Positions 16,639 to 24,647 of a stretch of 64,000 bases of DNA are shown here, piece after piece; position 1 is the first letter of the stretch; every line of letters starts with the position of its first letter. The DNA is from Streptomyces cyaneogriseus subsp. noncyanogenus (GTDB taxonomy: Bacteria > Actinomycetota > Actinomycetes > Streptomycetales > Streptomycetaceae). The stretch is from the NCBI RefSeq assembly GCF_000931445.1, contig NZ_CP010849.1, positions 7,130,001-7,194,000 of the forward strand. Direction: 5' to 3'. Made by a program: the position numbers and the translations under genes. The notes below the pieces were generated by a model, which was not told the origin of the DNA, made no database searches, and saw only the letters and a program-made list of their open reading frames with translations.

Positions 16639-17319
16639 TCAGACCTCCGGGTACGGACGGGCCGGTGTGCCGGTCGGCGGGACGCCCGTCGGTGCGGCCG
16701 GCGCCTGCGGCGGGGTCGTGGGCGGGGGGCCCACGGGCGGCGGACCGGGGGGAAGTGCCGAGGAGGCCGGTGTCTCGACGGGGCCGCGGCCCGCCGTGAC
16801 GGCGGTCTGCTCCTGTCCGGCCCCGTCGGAGCGGGAGGCCGACCCCGCCGCCTTCGCCAGGCGTCCGACCACCAGCCCGGCCACCAGCGCGCCGCCCAGG
16901 AACGCCCCGGGACGGCGGCGGGCGAAGCCCCGGAGGTCGGAGACCATGCCTTCGACTCCCTGCTCGTCCAGGTAGTCGGCCGCCCGGTGCCCCTTGTCGG
17001 CGGCCTGGGTCACCAGGCTGCGGGCCGGCGAGTCGCTCTCGGCGCGCCCGGCCAGATCGGAGAGGTCGTTCGCCCACTGGCGCAGCGTGCCGGCCGCGCG
17101 CTTGGTCTGCTCCTCGGCCTCGCCCATCGCGCGGCCTCGCAGGTCACCGATGGCCGTACCGGCCTGCTGCCGTGCCTCGCCCACCACGGCGCGGGCCTGT
17201 TCACCCGCGGTGCCCGTCAGCTGGGACGCGGCCTGCTTGGCCTGGCCGGCCGTCGCGGAGGTCTCTGCCTTGACCTTTTCGCCGGTTCCCCCGGTCCCGG
17301 TTCGTATGGACTCACTCAT
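16639..17319 (-). CDS. Ala/Gln-rich helical membrane-anchored protein
   Basis: 226 aa. Residues 1-110 are a charged Ala/Gln/Thr-rich helix with LEA-like KVKAETSATAGQAKQAASQL repeats. A hydrophobic segment (GAFLGGALVAGLVVGRLAKA) follows near residue 150, then a Pro-rich tail. It ends one base before the holin-like gene begins, so the three genes form an operon. Similar proteins accompany DUF3618/DUF1469 genes in Streptomyces; function is not known. Confidence 0.78.
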   Translation of the reverse strand: MSESIRTGTGGTGEKVKAETSATAGQAKQAASQLTGTAGEQARAVVGEARQQAGTAIGDLRGRAMGEAEEQTKRAAGTLRQWANDLSDLAGRAESDSPARSLVTQAADKGHRAADYLDEQGVEGMVSDLRGFARRRPGAFLGGALVAGLVVGRLAKAAGSASRSDGAGQEQTAVTAGRGPVETPASSALPPGPPPVGPPPTTPPQAPAAPTGVPPTGTPARPYPEV

Positions 17320-18127
17320 CGGCGGCTTCTCCCTTGCTTCGGATGTCCTGCGGACCTTTCACGCGTCCCGGCCGGCGCGCGCGGCCCTGACGGACCGGGC
17401 GGACGGACGGTTCACGCGTCCACTTCGTCGCAAGTAGCCCTATATGAGTATTTAATGCAGTTTGTGGCGGCTGGTGATGGTAGAAGCCGCTCCCCTCCGG
17501 AGGAGAGGGGTGACCCGTTGGCCGCAGGGCGGCCCGGGCGGCGCCGGGCGGGCAGAAAACCGCCAGGTCAGGGCGGGTGCCGGTGCCGCCCGCCCACGGT
17601 TCGGGCGGCAATGTTGTTCGATCGTGAACCATGCGCCGTCCGCCGGTCGGTCTCCACGGCCGGTGGTTCGCGGGGCGCCGGTCTCACCCGGGATGCGCGC
17701 GTCGGGGTGGCCGGGACGGAGACGCCCGCTCGCCGGGTCCGGCCGGCCGAGTGTCCCGGCCGGCCGGACCCGAAGAACGGGGCACGAAGCCTGACGCATG
17801 GCGCCTGCACATGGCGCATGGCGCTCGGCGGGCTGGGCGTCGGCGTACCGACCGTGGTGACCGCGCCAGGTGTCGGTCGCGTCACCGCACGCCGCCCGGG
17901 CGTGAACAGCAACGACCTTACGGACGGCAGCGCTTGATGGGACGTGCGTACGAGTCCCGGACGGGCGGCGGCGGAGTGCGACGTCGCCTACCGGGACGGA
18001 GCCGAAGCCGACCGCCGGCAGGGCGCCGGGTGCGGACGCGACCGGCGAGAGGCCGCCCAGGACGTCCCGGCGGCCCGGGGTGCCAGGGCGCTGGGGCCGC
18101 CGGCTGCCCCCGGGGGCGAGCGTGCCG
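17320..18127. other. 808-nt region without a convincing gene
   Basis: Frames here on both strands are Arg/Pro/Gly-rich and lack codon bias. A short A/T-rich stretch near 17438-17465 (CCTATATGAGTATTTAATGC) may be the promoter of the minus-strand holin operon. A cluster of short ATGGCGC repeats lies near 17800-17830. I see no RNA gene, transposase or conserved peptide. Confidence 0.5.
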
Positions 18128-19327
18128 TCAGCGGCCCACGGGATCGCCTTCGGCACCGTCGCCCCGGGTGCGCAGCATCAGGTGGCCGCCGTGGTGCAGC
18201 GGTGTTTCCCACCGCAGCCGGGTCGCCTCCTGGCCCGTCTCCGCGTCGACGAGGTGCACCTCGCCGTGGCCGCCGCGGGTGACGGCTACCCAGTCGGCGT
18301 CCGGTGAGGCGGCCACGGCCCGGCGCTGGACGCCCTCCCAGGGGGTGCCGCCGCGGCGCGGAGCCCCGTCCATGGCGGGCAGCGGGACACGGCGGACGGT
18401 GTCGTCGGCGCCCAGGAGAATCAGCTCGTCACCGTCGGGGTGGACGCGGGTGAAGGCGGTGTGGCGCCGGGCGAGGGCCAGCCGGAAGACCAGGCCGGGG
18501 CCGAGGTCCGTGCGGAGGGTGCGGCCCGTCTCCAGGTCGTGGCACCACGCCTGGTTGGTCCACTCCGGCCAGCGCAGCGGGTCCGGGGCGCCACCGCGCA
18601 GCGTGGTCCACAGCGCCTGCCGGCGGGTGTCGAGCCGCAGATACCAGCCCCGGGCGGGCGCCCCCCAGGGAAGCACGGCCTCGGGGACGAGCGCGTCGCC
18701 CTTCCTGCGGGCCCGGTGCACCCCCTCGCCCGTGGCGGCGAACACCCGCCCGGAGCCGGGGGCCTGCGCGTCCCCGTGCCCGTCGCCGGGCAGGGGCAGG
18801 AGCGCGTGCGGGGTGACCGGAGGGCAGCCGGGGGGCGCCGCGAGGAGGTCGGCGAAGCGGTGGACGGCCAGTGCGCCGGGTTCCCGGTGCCGCAGCACCA
18901 CCAGCGGATCACCGCCGCCCAGGACCGTCACGCCCGGCTCGCCCGCACGCGTGCGCACCCGGGCGGCCTCTCCCGTGGCCAGGTCGACGACCGTCAACAG
19001 GTCCGACCACGGTGCGGTGTTCTTGCCCAGACCGGTGGTGACGGCCAGCAGGCGGCCGGACGGATCGCAGGCGAGGTGTTCGGCCGGCACGGCGACGGGG
19101 ACCGTCCGTTCCACGAGCTGGTCGGCGAAGGGATCGAGCACCAGCAGTTCGCCCCGGCGGTCGTCGACGCAGGCCACCCGCCCGCCCGGCAGCGCGAGGA
19201 ACCCCGCGTGCTCCGAGAGGTGACGGTCCGTCAGGCGGCCTGTGACGGTGCCGTCCGGCACGGTCGCCACATGCAGGAATCCGTCCACGTGGTCGGAGAC
19301 GAGCAGCACGGGAGCGGCAGCGGGCAT
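18128..19327 (-). CDS. Beta-propeller protein divergent from metal importer
   Basis: 399 aa from ATG 19327. Repeats of about 40-45 residues with blade-like ends are visible: DHVDGFLHVATVPDGTVTG, GGRVACVDDRRGELLVLDPF, GRLLAVTTGLGKN, SDLLTVVDLATGEAARV and DWVAVTRGGHGEVHLVDAETG. Several carry His. There is no signal peptide. AztD, a zinc chaperone working with a zinc ABC importer, is also a propeller, but it is exported, so the analogy is loose. The start lies 25 nt from a Zur-like box shared with the importer operon, so a role in handling or sensing the imported complex is likely but unproven. Confidence 0.75.
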   Translation of the reverse strand: MPAAAPVLLVSDHVDGFLHVATVPDGTVTGRLTDRHLSEHAGFLALPGGRVACVDDRRGELLVLDPFADQLVERTVPVAVPAEHLACDPSGRLLAVTTGLGKNTAPWSDLLTVVDLATGEAARVRTRAGEPGVTVLGGGDPLVVLRHREPGALAVHRFADLLAAPPGCPPVTPHALLPLPGDGHGDAQAPGSGRVFAATGEGVHRARRKGDALVPEAVLPWGAPARGWYLRLDTRRQALWTTLRGGAPDPLRWPEWTNQAWCHDLETGRTLRTDLGPGLVFRLALARRHTAFTRVHPDGDELILLGADDTVRRVPLPAMDGAPRRGGTPWEGVQRRAVAASPDADWVAVTRGGHGEVHLVDAETGQEATRLRWETPLHHGGHLMLRTRGDGAEGDPVGR

Positions 19328-19352
19328 GGGGGTCCTCCAGGGAGTGGTCTGG

Positions 19353-19367
19353 TGAAAACGATTATCA
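19353..19367. promoter_or_regulatory. Zur-like box 1
   Basis: TGAAAACGATTATCA is a 15-bp interrupted palindrome with 5 of 7 pairs, and matches the Streptomyces Zur-type pattern TGAAAATGATTTTCA at 13 of 15 positions. It sits between the divergent propeller gene (25 nt away) and the binding-protein gene (48 nt away), so one bound repressor could silence both. Confidence 0.75.
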
Positions 19368-19415
19368 TGTATCTTCGGTGCGTTCCGGGTCCGCCAGAAG
19401 AGAAGAGGGCATGAA

Positions 19416-20393
19416 TTGCTGCGCTCACCGTCGAGATTCGTCCGCAGGTGCGTCATCGCCGCGGCCGTGGGTTCCGTCCTGGCCGGCTGCGGCACGTCGT
19501 CCGGCGACACCGGGAGTGACAAGGCCGGGCCCGCACCCAGGACCGAGGTCACCGTCGAACCCATCAAGGCGGCCAAGGAGCTGACCGACACCAACGGCGC
19601 CAAGGTCTCGCTGAAGAAGGAACCGGAGCGGATCGTCTGCCTGTTCGCGCTCTGCGACGACATCCTGACCGAGCTGGGCATCGTCCCGACGGCCACGAAC
19701 AGCACGCTGCTCGCCCACCCGGACTTCCTGGGAGAGGCGAAGGCGAAGGAAGTCGACGTCATCCCCGGCGGCTTCATCGCACCGGAGGTGGAGGCGATCC
19801 TCTCCCACAAGCCCGATCTCGTGATCGGCCTGGGGGACACCCACGGCAAGCTCGCACCGGCTCTCAAGGGCGCCACCACGTTCTGGCCCATGCAGCCCGA
19901 GACCTGGCAGGACAGTGTCGGATACCTGCGCGATGTCGCCGCGCTCACCGGCCGCACCGCCGAGGGCGAGAAGGCCGAGAGGACCTTCCGGACCAAGCTC
20001 GCCGAGGCCGAGAAGGCCCCGAGCGACAAGACCGCCCTCGTCATCTACGGCAGCGACGAGAACTTCGGCGTCGCCACCCCGGAGGGCGACGTGGCCGCCA
20101 GCCTGTTCCCCAAGGTCGCCCACTACCCCTGGAAGTCCCGTGGCGTCGAGGGCGGTTACAGCCTCGAGGAGATCCTCGCCCAGGACGTCGACGTGCTGTT
20201 CGTCGAGACCATGAGCTTCGGCGACGCGGACGGCAAGCTCTCGCAGAAGCTGGCGGACAACCCCCTGTGGAGCAAGATCCCGGCGGTGCGCGACGGCGAC
20301 GTCCACGAGGTGGACCCGGAGGTGTGGGCCAAGGGGCGCGGTACCCGTTCGCTGGGCATCGTCCTCGACGAGGCCACGGCCGCGCTGCGGTGA
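19416..20393 (+). CDS. Siderophore-type ABC importer binding lipoprotein (FecB/FepB family)
   Basis: 325 aa from a TTG at 19416 with AAGAGGG seven nt upstream. Signal peptide with lipobox LAGC (Cys25). Helical-backbone-type binding protein: KKEPERIVCLFALCDDIL, VEAILSHKPDLVIGLGDTH, YSLEEILAQDVDVLFVET and WSKIPAVRDGDVHEVDPEVW. This is the siderophore/cobalamin class, not the ZnuA class that binds bare zinc through a His-rich loop. A Zur-like box upstream therefore suggests capture of a metal chelate. The CLFALC pair of Cys residues is unusual. First gene of a tightly overlapped operon. Confidence 0.88.
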   Translation: MLRSPSRFVRRCVIAAAVGSVLAGCGTSSGDTGSDKAGPAPRTEVTVEPIKAAKELTDTNGAKVSLKKEPERIVCLFALCDDILTELGIVPTATNSTLLAHPDFLGEAKAKEVDVIPGGFIAPEVEAILSHKPDLVIGLGDTHGKLAPALKGATTFWPMQPETWQDSVGYLRDVAALTGRTAEGEKAERTFRTKLAEAEKAPSDKTALVIYGSDENFGVATPEGDVAASLFPKVAHYPWKSRGVEGGYSLEEILAQDVDVLFVETMSFGDADGKLSQKLADNPLWSKIPAVRDGDVHEVDPEVWAKGRGTRSLGIVLDEATAALR

Positions 20394-21616
20394 GGGGGAC
20401 CCTCTCTGCGCCCACCGGGGCGGAGGGCGCAACCGGCGCGCGGCGGCCCGCAGGTCGTGCGCCGGGGTGGCAGCCGCTTCTGGTGGTCGCCTTGCTGGCC
20501 GTCTCGTCGGTCTGCGCACTGAGCCTCGGCACCCCTTATGTCCCGCCGCACCGGCTCGTCGGCGCCCTGCTGGACGGGGACACCACGCTCGCCGGGATCG
20601 TCGTCACCGAACTGCGCGTCCCCCGGCTGGTGCTGGCACTGCTCGCCGGTGCCTGCCTGGGTGCGGCGGGCCTCGTGCTCCAGGAGGCGCTGCGCAACCC
20701 CCTGGCGGTGCCCGAGATGCTGGGCGTCTCGTCCGGCGCCGCGCTGGGGGTGGCCGCGCCCCTGGTGCTGACGCTGTCGCTGCCCGCCGCCGTCCAGCCG
20801 TTGCCGGCCCTCGGCGGGGCCGCGCTCGGCGGCGGGCTCACACTGCTCGCCGCCGGTCTGGGCCGCAGTCCGTCCGCGGTGCTGCTGACCGGCGCCGCGG
20901 TCGCGGCGGCGTTGCAGGCCGCGCTGCTCGTCCTGATGGTCATGGCCGACCAGCTCGACCTCCAGCTCATCTACCGCTACCTGCTGGGTTCCCTCTCGGC
21001 CCGGACCTGGGACGACGTCGCGGGCCTGTGGCCGTGGCTGCTCGTCGCCGCGCCCGCCCTCGTGCTGTGCGCGCCGGTCCTCTCGGTGATGCGCCTGGGC
21101 GACGAGGACGCCGAGGCGCTCGGTGTGCGCGCCCAGCGGGCACGGCTGGCCGCGCTGGCCATCGCCGTGGTGCTGATCGCCCCCGTGACGGCCGTGTGCG
21201 GTCCCGTCGCGTGGGTGGGCTTCCTCGCCCCGCACCTGGCCCGGTGGTTCAACCTCGGGGCCGGGGCCGTGCGCTGGCTGTCCTGGTCCGTCGTGTGGGG
21301 TGCCGTCGTCGTCACCGCCGCCGATGTGCCGGCCCGGCTGGCGCTGGCGCCCGTGGAGACACCGGTCGGTGCCTGGACGGCCCTGCTGGGCGTGCCGGCC
21401 GGAGTCGCCCTGATGCGGTCGGGCGGCCGCGGCCGGGCCCGGCGCGCGACGGCGGATGCCGCCGCCGTGCACACGGCGCCGCAGACCGTGCCCTCCGGCT
21501 CCGTGAGCGGAGCCCCTCGCCCGGAGGCACCGGATCACACGCGTGGAGGCCGGGACACGGGCGGCGGCACAGCCCCCGTCCCCGGTGAGCCGACCGGAAC
21601 GGAGGACGCGCGGTGA
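20390..21616 (+). CDS. FecCD-family ABC permease 1
   Basis: 408 aa from GTG 20390, overlapping the binding-protein stop (GTGA). The family core is clear: ELRVPRLVLALLAGACLGAA, LQEALRNPLAVPEMLGVSSG, LGVRAQRARLAALAIAVV and WVGFLAPHLARWF. About nine to ten helices. A hydrophilic C-terminal tail of about 60 residues rich in Ala, Pro and Gly extends beyond the family's normal end. It pairs with the permease that follows to form the channel. Confidence 0.9.
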   Translation: MRGTLSAPTGAEGATGARRPAGRAPGWQPLLVVALLAVSSVCALSLGTPYVPPHRLVGALLDGDTTLAGIVVTELRVPRLVLALLAGACLGAAGLVLQEALRNPLAVPEMLGVSSGAALGVAAPLVLTLSLPAAVQPLPALGGAALGGGLTLLAAGLGRSPSAVLLTGAAVAAALQAALLVLMVMADQLDLQLIYRYLLGSLSARTWDDVAGLWPWLLVAAPALVLCAPVLSVMRLGDEDAEALGVRAQRARLAALAIAVVLIAPVTAVCGPVAWVGFLAPHLARWFNLGAGAVRWLSWSVVWGAVVVTAADVPARLALAPVETPVGAWTALLGVPAGVALMRSGGRGRARRATADAAAVHTAPQTVPSGSVSGAPRPEAPDHTRGGRDTGGGTAPVPGEPTGTEDAR

Positions 21617-22620
21617 ACCGGCGTTTCACGATGCTCGCGGTACTGGCCCTCCTGTGCGCCGCGGTGGAACTGGTGGCGGGGCGCGGCATGTCGCCGGGCG
21701 TCGTCTGGGACGTCCTGGGCGGTGGCGGTGATGCGACGGAACGTCACATCCTGCTGCAACTGCGCCTGCCCCGGCTGCTGGTGGCCCTCGGCGCGGGCGC
21801 GTGCCTCGCCGTGGCGGGGCTGGTCCTTCAGTCCGCGCTGCGCAACCCGCTCGCCGGGCCCGAGGTCACGGGTGTGACACCGGGAGCGGTGCTCGGGGCC
21901 GTCACCGCGACCGCCCTCGGACTCGCCGGGTGGGAATCGCCCCTGGCCGTGGTCCTCGCCGCGTGCGTGGGCGGATGTGCCGGAGCGGCGCTGCTGTGGC
22001 TGCTCGCCGGGCGCGGCCGTGGCGACGCCGCGCAGACCGCCGTCCACGGGGTGCTGGTGTCCGCGGTGCTCGGCGGGCTCACCGCCATGGTGCTGCTGGT
22101 GGAGCCGGGCGAACTCGGCAGCGTCGTCCAGTGGCTGGTGGGCACCACGGAGGGCCGGGTGTGGCAGCACTGGCATCTGCTGTGGCCGTGGGCGCTGGTC
22201 TGGGGGGCCGCCGCCTGGCTGCTGGCCGGGCCGCTGACCCTGCTGCGCTGCGGGGACGACATCGCCCTCGCCGCCGGTCTCTCCGCCCGGCGGGCCCGGA
22301 CCCTGGCCCTGCTGTGCGCGGTGGCGCTGACGGCGGGCGCCGTGGCCGCCGTGGGGGCGCTGGGCTTCGTGGGGCTGCTCGTGCCGCATCTGGCCGTGGC
22401 CGTCTTCGGCGCCGACCTGCGAGCCGGTCTGCCGGGCGCCGCCCTGCTGGGCGCGGTCGTGGTGTGCGGGGCGGACGCGGCGGCACAACTGTCCTCGCGG
22501 CTGCTGGCGGGGGCGCTGGACTCCGAACGGCTCACCCTGCCGGTCGGGGCGCTCACCGCCTGCCTCGGCGCCGCCCTGCTGCTGGTCGTCGTGCGCCGCA
22601 CGCCGAGCCGTACGTTCTGA
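21613..22620 (+). CDS. FecCD-family ABC permease 2
   Basis: 335 aa from GTG 21613, overlapping the first permease stop. Shows LRLPRLLVALGAGACLAVAG, LQSALRNPLAGPEVTGVTPG, ARTLALLCAVALTAGAVAAV and LGFVGLLVPHLAV. This is the second membrane half of the importer. The two permeases are paralogous but divergent, as in FecCD or FepDG, and unlike homodimeric BtuC. Confidence 0.92.
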   Translation: MNRRFTMLAVLALLCAAVELVAGRGMSPGVVWDVLGGGGDATERHILLQLRLPRLLVALGAGACLAVAGLVLQSALRNPLAGPEVTGVTPGAVLGAVTATALGLAGWESPLAVVLAACVGGCAGAALLWLLAGRGRGDAAQTAVHGVLVSAVLGGLTAMVLLVEPGELGSVVQWLVGTTEGRVWQHWHLLWPWALVWGAAAWLLAGPLTLLRCGDDIALAAGLSARRARTLALLCAVALTAGAVAAVGALGFVGLLVPHLAVAVFGADLRAGLPGAALLGAVVVCGADAAAQLSSRLLAGALDSERLTLPVGALTACLGAALLLVVVRRTPSRTF

Positions 22621-22641
22621 AAGTCGACTTAAGGACAGAGC

Positions 22642-23463
22642 ATGACCGAGTCCGTGGGGATCCACGTCGAGGGGGTCCACTTCGGCTACCCCGCACGACC
22701 CGTGCTGCGGGGCGTCGACATGACCGTCCGGCCGGGCGAACTGACCGCCCTCATCGGCCTGAACGGCTGCGGCAAGTCGACCCTGCTGCGGCTGGCCGCC
22801 GGGCTGCTGCGGCCGGACCGGGGGCGCGTGCTGCTCGGCGGGGACGACCTCGCCCGGCTCTCCCGGCGCGCCACCGCCCGGAGGGTGGCGCTGCTGCACC
22901 AGTCCGCGCCCGCCGTACCGGGCATGACCGTCCGTCACCTGGTGCGGCAGGGGCGGTACGCGGCGCGCGGCCCGCTGGGCATGCTGCGCGAGGGCGACGA
23001 CCCCGTCGTGGACCGGGCGTTGCGCGACGTCGGTGTGGAGCGGTGGGCCGAGCGCGACATCGACGCGCTGTCCGGGGGAGAGCGGCAGCGGGTGCGGCTC
23101 GCGATGGCGCTCGCCCAGGACACCCGCGTCCTGCTGCTCGACGAGCCGACCACCTACCTGGACCTGCACCACCAGCTCGATGTGCTGCGGACGGTGGTGC
23201 GCCTGCGTGAGGAGCGCGGGCTCACCGTGGTGATGGTGCTGCACGACCTGGCCCACGCCGCCCGGTTCGCCGAGCGCATCGTCGCCCTGCGCGACGGGCG
23301 GGTGGTGGCCGACGGTGCGCCCAAGGAGGTCGTCACGCCGGGGCTGTTGGCCGACGTGCTGAAGGTGGCCGGCCGGGTCGGCCGGGACCCCGAGGGCGGG
23401 TGGCCGGTGTGTTACCCAGATCACCCCCTCCCAGAACTAGAATATGAAAATCAGATTCATTAA
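22642..23463 (+). CDS. ABC importer ATPase (FecE/FepC family)
   Basis: 273 aa. Walker A GLNGCGKSTLLRLAAG, signature LSGGERQRVRLAMALAQ, Walker B VLLLDEPTTYLDLHHQLDVL and switch His in VMVLHDLAHAARF. Cytoplasmic motor of the importer. The last codons (EYENQIH) are strikingly A/T-rich for this genome; they coincide with the second Zur-like box, which probably explains the codon choice. The RiPP precursor gene starts 56 nt later. Confidence 0.93.
   Translation: MTESVGIHVEGVHFGYPARPVLRGVDMTVRPGELTALIGLNGCGKSTLLRLAAGLLRPDRGRVLLGGDDLARLSRRATARRVALLHQSAPAVPGMTVRHLVRQGRYAARGPLGMLREGDDPVVDRALRDVGVERWAERDIDALSGGERQRVRLAMALAQDTRVLLLDEPTTYLDLHHQLDVLRTVVRLREERGLTVVMVLHDLAHAARFAERIVALRDGRVVADGAPKEVVTPGLLADVLKVAGRVGRDPEGGWPVCYPDHPLPELEYENQIH
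23445..23459. promoter_or_regulatory. Zur-like box 2, inside end of ATPase gene
   Basis: TGAAAATCAGATTCA has 5 of 7 palindrome pairs and matches TGAAAATCATTTTCA at 13 of 15; the flanking A and T extend the symmetry to 17 bp. It lies 60 nt upstream of the precursor ATG, within the ATPase coding sequence. It suggests a separate zinc-controlled promoter for the peptide gene. Confidence 0.65.
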
Positions 23464-23519
23464 GCTGCCGGTACGGCGCTCACCCGAACGCCGTGCTCCC
23501 TGACACTGAAGGAGAGTTC

Positions 23520-23633
23520 ATGGACACCGAGCAGGTCTTCGCTCCGATCGCCGACCCGGGGCAGCTGGCCCACGACTCGGCCTCCCACTCCAACGCGCTC
23601 GTCGAGAACCCCTTCGAGGACACCGAGGAGTAA
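23520..23633 (+). CDS. Putative azol(in)e RiPP precursor peptide
   Basis: 37 aa from ATG 23520 with AAGGAG at 23509-23514. It starts MDTEQVFAPIADPGQLAH, has a Ser/His-rich centre HDSASHSN (18-25) and ends in an acidic tail ALVENPFEDTEE. No Cys, so any ring formed by the downstream YcaO enzyme would come from Ser20, Ser22, Ser24 or Thr35 (oxazoline/oxazole types). Two His next to the Ser residues could add metal ligands. Which part is leader and which is core is not clear; the acidic tail could be a follower or a recognition segment. Its place before hairpins and cyclodehydratase genes is the classic precursor position. I do not recognise the family. Confidence 0.72.
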   Translation: MDTEQVFAPIADPGQLAHDSASHSNALVENPFEDTEE

Positions 23634-23654
23634 GAGGGCTCACCGCCCTCGACC

Positions 23655-23688
23655 GTGGGCCCGCCCGTTGCCTTCCGGGCGGGCCCAC
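23655..23688 (+). terminator. Hairpin 1 behind precursor gene
   Basis: A perfect 13-bp G/C-rich stem (23655-23667 / 23676-23688) with an 8-nt loop, 21 nt after the precursor stop. Likely a partial terminator or mRNA stabiliser that keeps peptide mRNA in excess over enzyme mRNA. Confidence 0.65.
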
Positions 23689-23698
23689 GCCCGTCCCT

Positions 23699-23757
23699 GG
23701 GGCCTGTCCGACGATTCCCGCCGTCCGCCCGAGGGCGGGAATCGTCGGACAGGTCCC
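23699..23757. repeat. Long inverted repeat (hairpin 2) between precursor and enzyme genes
   Basis: A 20-bp perfect inverted repeat (23703-23722 / 23734-23753) extendable to about 24 bp with one G-U pair, loop 11 nt. It sits right after hairpin 1 and 36 nt before the next gene. It may be a second attenuator, a repetitive element, or the site of an RNA- or DNA-binding regulator. Confidence 0.65.
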
Positions 23758-23792
23758 AGCCCCGCCATAGCCCCGCCGTCAGGAGGATCACC

Positions 23793-24647
23793 GTGTCCCG
23801 CAGCACGCTCGTACCCGGTGTCGAAGTCGTCGCCGTGCCCGGGCGCGGCCTCGCCGTCCGCACCGCCGAAGGGGAGTTCCTCACCGTCCGGACCCGGGGC
23901 ACGGACGAGGACGCCCTGCTCTCCGTGCTCTCCGGCGCCGACGCGGCCCCGGCGGACGAGGAACTGAACCGCGTCGTCCGGGCCTTCGAGGAAGCCGGAT
24001 ATCTGACGGACGGACCGCGGCGCACCGAGTGGCCCGCCACCCGCCGCGCCGTCCGGCTGCTGGGCGACCCGGCACTGACCGCACCGCTCGCCGCGCACCT
24101 GGCCGCCCTGGGCGCCGAGCCGCGCACGACCCCCGCGGCAGCCGCTCCCGGCACGCCGCCGGACACCCTCGACGACCTGCTCCGCGACGACCCCGCCGCC
24201 GTCGTGTGGTGCCTCGACGGACCCGTGCCGGACGGGCTGTGGGACGCCGCCGACCGGCTGCCCGAACGCGGCGTCGCCTGGCTGCGCTGCCACCGCGAGG
24301 GCTGGCAGGCGTACGTCGAGCCGCTCGCCGCCGCTCCCGGGGACGTCACCTCCGCCCACGTCCGGGCCCGCCGGCTCGCCGCCACCCCCGCCCACCGCGA
24401 GCTGGCCGCCTACTGGAGCGGCCCCCGGACGTCCGGCGCACCGGTCCGGCTCACCGGGCCCGCCGCCGCCGTGCTCGCCGCCCTGCTCGCCGACGACCTC
24501 AGCCGGTGGGCCACCGGCGCACCCGGCACCGGCGGCCTCCCCGCGCGGCGCCGCCTCCGCTGCGTCGACCTGCGCGCCCTCACCGTCACCGAGCGCCCCG
24601 TCCTCCCGGTGCCCCCGGTCGCCCCGACACCGAAGCGGAACGGATGA
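23793..24647 (+). CDS. RiPP recognition/cyclodehydratase partner protein (TOMM C-type)
   Basis: 284 aa from GTG 23793 with AGGAGG at 23781. Residues 1-70 look like a PqqD-like RiPP recognition element: VEVVAVPGRGLAVRTAEGEF, a beta segment LTVRT, then helices ADEELNRVVRAFEEAGYL. The rest resembles shortened E1/ThiF-like C-proteins that pair with YcaO enzymes: RRAVRLLGDPALTAPLAAHL, AVVWCLDGPVPDGLWDAADR and a C-terminal RLRCVDLRALTVTERPVLPV. It has no CxxC zinc sites, unlike full E1-like C-proteins. Expected role: bind the precursor and present it to the YcaO protein. Overlaps the next gene by 4 bp (ATGA). Confidence 0.7.
   Translation: MSRSTLVPGVEVVAVPGRGLAVRTAEGEFLTVRTRGTDEDALLSVLSGADAAPADEELNRVVRAFEEAGYLTDGPRRTEWPATRRAVRLLGDPALTAPLAAHLAALGAEPRTTPAAAAPGTPPDTLDDLLRDDPAAVVWCLDGPVPDGLWDAADRLPERGVAWLRCHREGWQAYVEPLAAAPGDVTSAHVRARRLAATPAHRELAAYWSGPRTSGAPVRLTGPAAAVLAALLADDLSRWATGAPGTGGLPARRRLRCVDLRALTVTERPVLPVPPVAPTPKRNG

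Noticed and set aside
16215..17319. Prophage because of the holin-like gene
   Set aside because: Holin superfamily DUF1469 genes with DUF3618 partners are common chromosomal genes; no lysin, capsid, integrase or att site is present.
17452..18156. 234-codon minus-strand frame in the 17.3-18.1 kb gap
   Set aside because: Pro/Arg/Ala-rich, no third-position bias, no ribosome site and no recognisable motif.
19416..23463. ZnuABC-type zinc importer
   Set aside because: The binding protein is of the FecB/BtuF class with two FecCD permeases, not the ZnuA class.
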